Notes under the pieces: generated by a model
The model's input: only the letters and a program-made list of their open reading frames with translations
Told to the model about the DNA's origin: nothing
Database searches by the model: none
Assembly: GCF_963676285.1 (NCBI RefSeq)
Contig: NZ_OY781063.1
Span: forward strand, 372,001-436,000
Length of the DNA: 64,000 bases
Direction: 5' to 3'
From: an uncultured Sphaerochaeta sp.
GTDB taxonomy: Bacteria; Spirochaetota; Spirochaetia; Sphaerochaetales; Sphaerochaetaceae
In this document: in pieces, positions 61,002 to 64,000 of the stretch
Position numbering within the stretch: position 1 is the stretch's first letter
Layout of the letters: each line of letters opens with the position of its first letter
Position numbers and translations under genes: made by a program

Positions 61002-63236
61002 ATGAGAAAAACATTTCCAGAACGAAAAGGTAGCATGCGCAAGCGTTCGATCATCATTCCTTTGTTCATCAGTTTATGTTTTTTCCTTGTCACGGGTATA
61101 TGGGCTATTTCTACAATTCAGGATTTCTATTATGAAGAAAGGCTGGATGAAGCCCGAGTATTGGCAAGCGGTTACGCAGAAACACTTTCCGTTGCAATGG
61201 ATGCCCAAATGCTACTCGAACAATACCTTGAAAACACACTGAATGCTGCTGGTTTAGCAGTTAGCAACTATCCGGGATCATTCAACACCGATAGCCTATC
61301 AGAGATAGCAAGAGAACTAAATGTTGATCGCATATTTATCTATGATGAGAATTTGACGCTTTCATACGCAAGTGACGGTCTCAACCTTGGTTGGGTACCG
61401 GAGGAAGGACACCCGGTACGTCAATTCTTTGAAAGTAGCAAAATCCAATACATAGAAGACATTCGTAAGGAAACTGGATCAGGCATTCCCTATAAGTTTG
61501 GATATTATCGTGATGACCAAAACGGAATCATTCAAGTAGCGGTAGAAGCAGAAAAGATTTATGAGCTGAATGCGCGTTTTGATTCACAGCACTTGCTTGA
61601 TCAATTGAGTCAATTAGACAATAAGATCGCTATCGCATATCTTGATGAACAAAACACCATCATAACTTCTACTATCCAGGATGTACTGGGAACATATCTC
61701 GATTTTGAGACTTATCACATTCCTTCGCAAGCAGGCTCATTCAGAAGAATTACCACAGAAGATGGTAATTATATGGCATTAAACGTGCCCATGATGCAAA
61801 ATGATAATTCTCAAGGGACTTTATTGCTCTTTTATGAATTGGATGAAACGGAAGAGCTGATAAGTATAGTGTCACTGGTCATTATTTCTACTATTTTACT
61901 GGTTTTCTTGTTGGAAATCTGGGTACTCTGGGGAACCTACAAGAAAAACCAGAACATTCAGTTCATCGCTTACCATGATGAACTAACAGGACTTCCAAAC
62001 CATCGGTATTTCAATGAGTTCATAAGCGAGTCACATGGCGCGCCATTGACGTGTCTTATGCTTAACCCGAGAAATTTCAAGGCGATAAACATCCTGTATG
62101 GGTATACCTACGGCAACGAAGTGCTGATTCATATAGCTGATGTACTCTCAGCGCTCCAACATAGGCAAGCAAGTCTCCAAGCCTTCCGAATCTCCGATGA
62201 TCGTTTCATTATCCTGATGCATACCCAGTCAAGCGAGAAGCAGATTGATGCACTTATCGGTTCATTGCGCCTGCTCGCCAACCAATATCAGGATGTCAGT
62301 TCTTTGGAATTCTCCATTGGAATATCGACAACCGATACCGCTGGACATGACCCTTCCTTGCTCATCAAACAAGCATCCATTGCTCTACATGCCACCACTG
62401 ATGAAATCTTCATCCAACAATATGACAACAGCATGGAAGAGTCACTCTTACGGAAGGATACCATTGAACAGGAACTTAAACGGGCCATCAGGGGCGAGGA
62501 GGGAATACTCTCACTCGCCTTCCAGCCAATAGTTGAGGCAAGAGACTCTGGCATCCATGGTTTCGAGGCACTCGCGAGAATGAAGAGCCAGAAACTGGGG
62601 GTAATCTCACCTATGGAGTTCATCACTTTGGCAGAACAGAGAGGACTCATGGTTCCCCTAGGGGACAAGATCATTGATCTTGCCACAGATTTCCTCCAAA
62701 CCATACAGGAACGTTTTGACGGAAATGTAAATGTAGCAATAAATGTATCTGCACTGCAGATGATCGGAGATAATTTTACAAGCAAACTCCAGGAGTTGGC
62801 TGAAAGAAAACAAATCGATCTCTACCAAGTTGAGTTGGAACTGACAGAATCGATTTTCTCGCAAGACATCAATCTTATTGCCAGGCGGCTGAAGGAGCTA
62901 CGCCAGCTTGGAATACGTATCTCCATCGACGACTTTGGAACAGGGTTCTCTTCCCTCTCCCGATTGGGCTCACTGGAAATCGACATACTGAAACTGGATA
63001 GACTCTTTGTCATAGCTCTCGGAGAAGCATCAGAACGTGATCTCGTTTCGGACATCATCTCCATGGCGCATCATCTTGGGAAAAAAGTCGTAGCAGAGGG
63101 AGTGGAAACAATAGAACAGAAACAATGGCTTGAGAATGCACAATGTGACTTGCTCCAAGGTTACCTTTTCAATAAGCCATTAGCTCCATCTGATGCGATC
63201 CTCTTTCTGGAACAGGAGAAGGGCACAGATGCGTAA
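61002..63236 (+). CDS. Membrane sensor with degenerate GGDEF and intact EAL domain
   Basis: 744 residues from MRKTFPERKG; AAGGAG 5 bases upstream sets the start. Two membrane spans (about 18-38 and 287-310) enclose a large extracytoplasmic sensor. The GGDEF domain has FRISDDRFIIL in place of the R-x-GGDEF motif, so cyclase activity is unlikely. The EAL domain has GFEALARM, VELELTESIF and IDDFGTGFSSLSRL, with the metal and catalytic residues apparently present, so phosphodiesterase activity on c-di-GMP is expected. Such degenerate GGDEF domains often act as GTP-binding regulatory units. The end overlaps the PAS sensor gene by 8 bases. Confidence 0.9.
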   Translation: MRKTFPERKGSMRKRSIIIPLFISLCFFLVTGIWAISTIQDFYYEERLDEARVLASGYAETLSVAMDAQMLLEQYLENTLNAAGLAVSNYPGSFNTDSLSEIARELNVDRIFIYDENLTLSYASDGLNLGWVPEEGHPVRQFFESSKIQYIEDIRKETGSGIPYKFGYYRDDQNGIIQVAVEAEKIYELNARFDSQHLLDQLSQLDNKIAIAYLDEQNTIITSTIQDVLGTYLDFETYHIPSQAGSFRRITTEDGNYMALNVPMMQNDNSQGTLLLFYELDETEELISIVSLVIISTILLVFLLEIWVLWGTYKKNQNIQFIAYHDELTGLPNHRYFNEFISESHGAPLTCLMLNPRNFKAINILYGYTYGNEVLIHIADVLSALQHRQASLQAFRISDDRFIILMHTQSSEKQIDALIGSLRLLANQYQDVSSLEFSIGISTTDTAGHDPSLLIKQASIALHATTDEIFIQQYDNSMEESLLRKDTIEQELKRAIRGEEGILSLAFQPIVEARDSGIHGFEALARMKSQKLGVISPMEFITLAEQRGLMVPLGDKIIDLATDFLQTIQERFDGNVNVAINVSALQMIGDNFTSKLQELAERKQIDLYQVELELTESIFSQDINLIARRLKELRQLGIRISIDDFGTGFSSLSRLGSLEIDILKLDRLFVIALGEASERDLVSDIISMAHHLGKKVVAEGVETIEQKQWLENAQCDLLQGYLFNKPLAPSDAILFLEQEKGTDA

Positions 63237-64000
63237 CGTATACATCCTCACCATCCTGATGTTCTTATCTCTTGTTTCCTTGAATGCTGAAACACTTCCT
63301 GCTCTGGACAGGGGAGTTGAAAACGCCGTACATCCCATGCTTCTGATAGATGAGCGAGACAACTCCATACGCTATGCAAATCCAGCCTGTGCCGAATATT
63401 TTTCAATACCCAAGGAGAGACTCATCGGGAGGAATTTCCCGGCTCTTCTTGGAAAAAGCATCCACTCTCTTACTGATTTGCATGGCCAGATGATCTCCCT
63501 TGTAACCGACGACGAAAGAGAACTCTACTTTCTGGCAGGGGTACAACAGGTCGGAGCACTCGGTTCACCTTATTTCATGGTCATGCTGCAGGATAAAAGC
63601 ACTGAACAGCTACTGATGATCCGTAACAGGCGTATAAGTTTTGCCTTGATCGCAACATCATTGCTTACCATCTTCTTTCTCATATTCTTCTTGGTTCTCC
63701 AGTCACGTCAGAATAAACAATTACAGAAAGTAAACCAGCAACATGAGGACAACCTCTCATTACTCAAGCAATTTCTCAATGCTGACAACCGATACAGTTA
63801 TATAAAAGACAGTGAAGGTCGATTCCTGACAGTGAATGATAACCTTTGCCGGCTTCTCTCCTGCGATGAGAACTCCCTTCTAGGCAAGCAAGTAGAAGAT
63901 GTAGCCCATCATGATCTTGCAACCTTGATGGTGGAGAGCGACCGGGAAGCATTGAATGAGCTGAAGACTGTGGAGAAGGAAACGCACTGGAGAGAAAGAC
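63229..64000 (+). CDS. PAS-domain membrane sensor (3' end outside window)
   Basis: 257 codons are visible, running off the window, starting MRNVYILTILMFLSLVSLNA with an export signal. An extracytoplasmic PAS-like domain (MLLIDERDNSIRYANPACAE, then YFSIPKERLIGRNFPALL) is followed by a membrane span at about residues 141-162 (ALIATSLLTIFFLIFFLVLQ). A second PAS-like domain follows (DSEGRFLTVNDNLCRLLSC). The output domain is not visible; histidine kinase or GGDEF/EAL are the likely options. The ATG lies within the end of the EAL gene, so the two are coupled. Confidence 0.82.
   Translation, partial: MRNVYILTILMFLSLVSLNAETLPALDRGVENAVHPMLLIDERDNSIRYANPACAEYFSIPKERLIGRNFPALLGKSIHSLTDLHGQMISLVTDDERELYFLAGVQQVGALGSPYFMVMLQDKSTEQLLMIRNRRISFALIATSLLTIFFLIFFLVLQSRQNKQLQKVNQQHEDNLSLLKQFLNADNRYSYIKDSEGRFLTVNDNLCRLLSCDENSLLGKQVEDVAHHDLATLMVESDREALNELKTVEKETHWRER

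Overview
The window looks like a chromosomal segment of an anaerobic spirochete, most probably Sphaerochaeta or a close relative. This placement is inference from gene content, not from a marker gene. The supporting traits are lysine synthesis through LL-diaminopimelate aminotransferase (DapL), pyruvate formate-lyase fermentation beside an FNR-like regulator, clostridial ferredoxins, many c-di-GMP and PAS sensors, and no respiratory complex other than a type II NADH dehydrogenase. Most of the segment is dense core genome in short operons with ATGA-type overlaps. Two stretches are accessory: 21.9-27.1 kb (nested IS66 elements) and 38.6-41.3 kb (tRNA-Leu, integrase stub, regulator pair, transposase).

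Layout. 1-4.6 kb: leftward dapB-dapA-dapL-lysA-thioesterase operon. 4.7-7.0 kb: topoisomerase III. 7.1-8.4 kb: ferredoxin/NapH-like pair and a 55-residue 2[4Fe-4S] ferredoxin with its own promoter and terminator. 8.4-11.4 kb: membrane protein, xseA, xseB, purU. 11.4-13.3 kb: Amt-PII fusion gene whose leader carries two strong hairpins. 13.3-21.0 kb: M29 aminopeptidase, RluA-type pseudouridine synthase, a CBS-ATPase/DRTGG/PHP trio, a Bax-inhibitor-like protein, a lipoprotein and a RarA fusion protein. 21.1-21.7 kb: five tRNA genes (His, Arg, Lys, Leu, Gly) with promoter and terminator.

21.9-29.5 kb: a GGDEF-EAL gene with a 7TM-like N terminus is split by an IS66-family element that itself carries a second copy of the same IS inserted near its left end. 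The 8-bp target duplication AGTAAACA and the lengths (62 + 2536 = 2598 bp, equal to the inner copy) demonstrate the nesting. 29.5-38.4 kb: GNAT, ArsC/Spx-like protein, tig-clpP-clpX, a DHH phosphoesterase, a divergent sigma-factor-like protein, rdgB and pepF. 38.5-41.3 kb: tRNA-Leu(GAG), integrase remnant, DUF2975-XRE pair under a palindromic operator, and a transposase with a substituted catalytic position. 41.5-44.4 kb: polar amino-acid ABC transporter and LysE exporter.

44.5-49.5 kb is the most suggestive region: a lipoprotein with three FMN-binding-like repeats lies divergent from a type II NADH dehydrogenase with a membrane C-terminal domain, followed by a polyprenyl diphosphate synthase and a small unknown protein. 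This resembles the core of flavin-based extracellular electron transfer loci known from Listeria, although several expected partners are absent. 49.5-56.4 kb: DUF438/hemerythrin/PAS protein, CBS protein, a permease encoded as two half-genes, an FNR-like regulator and pflB-pflA with a good FNR/CRP-type operator. 56.4-64 kb: peroxidase-OhrR-lipocalin operon, aldo/keto reductase, TspO-like and NapH-like membrane proteins, an EAL protein with degenerate GGDEF, and the start of a PAS sensor that runs off the window.
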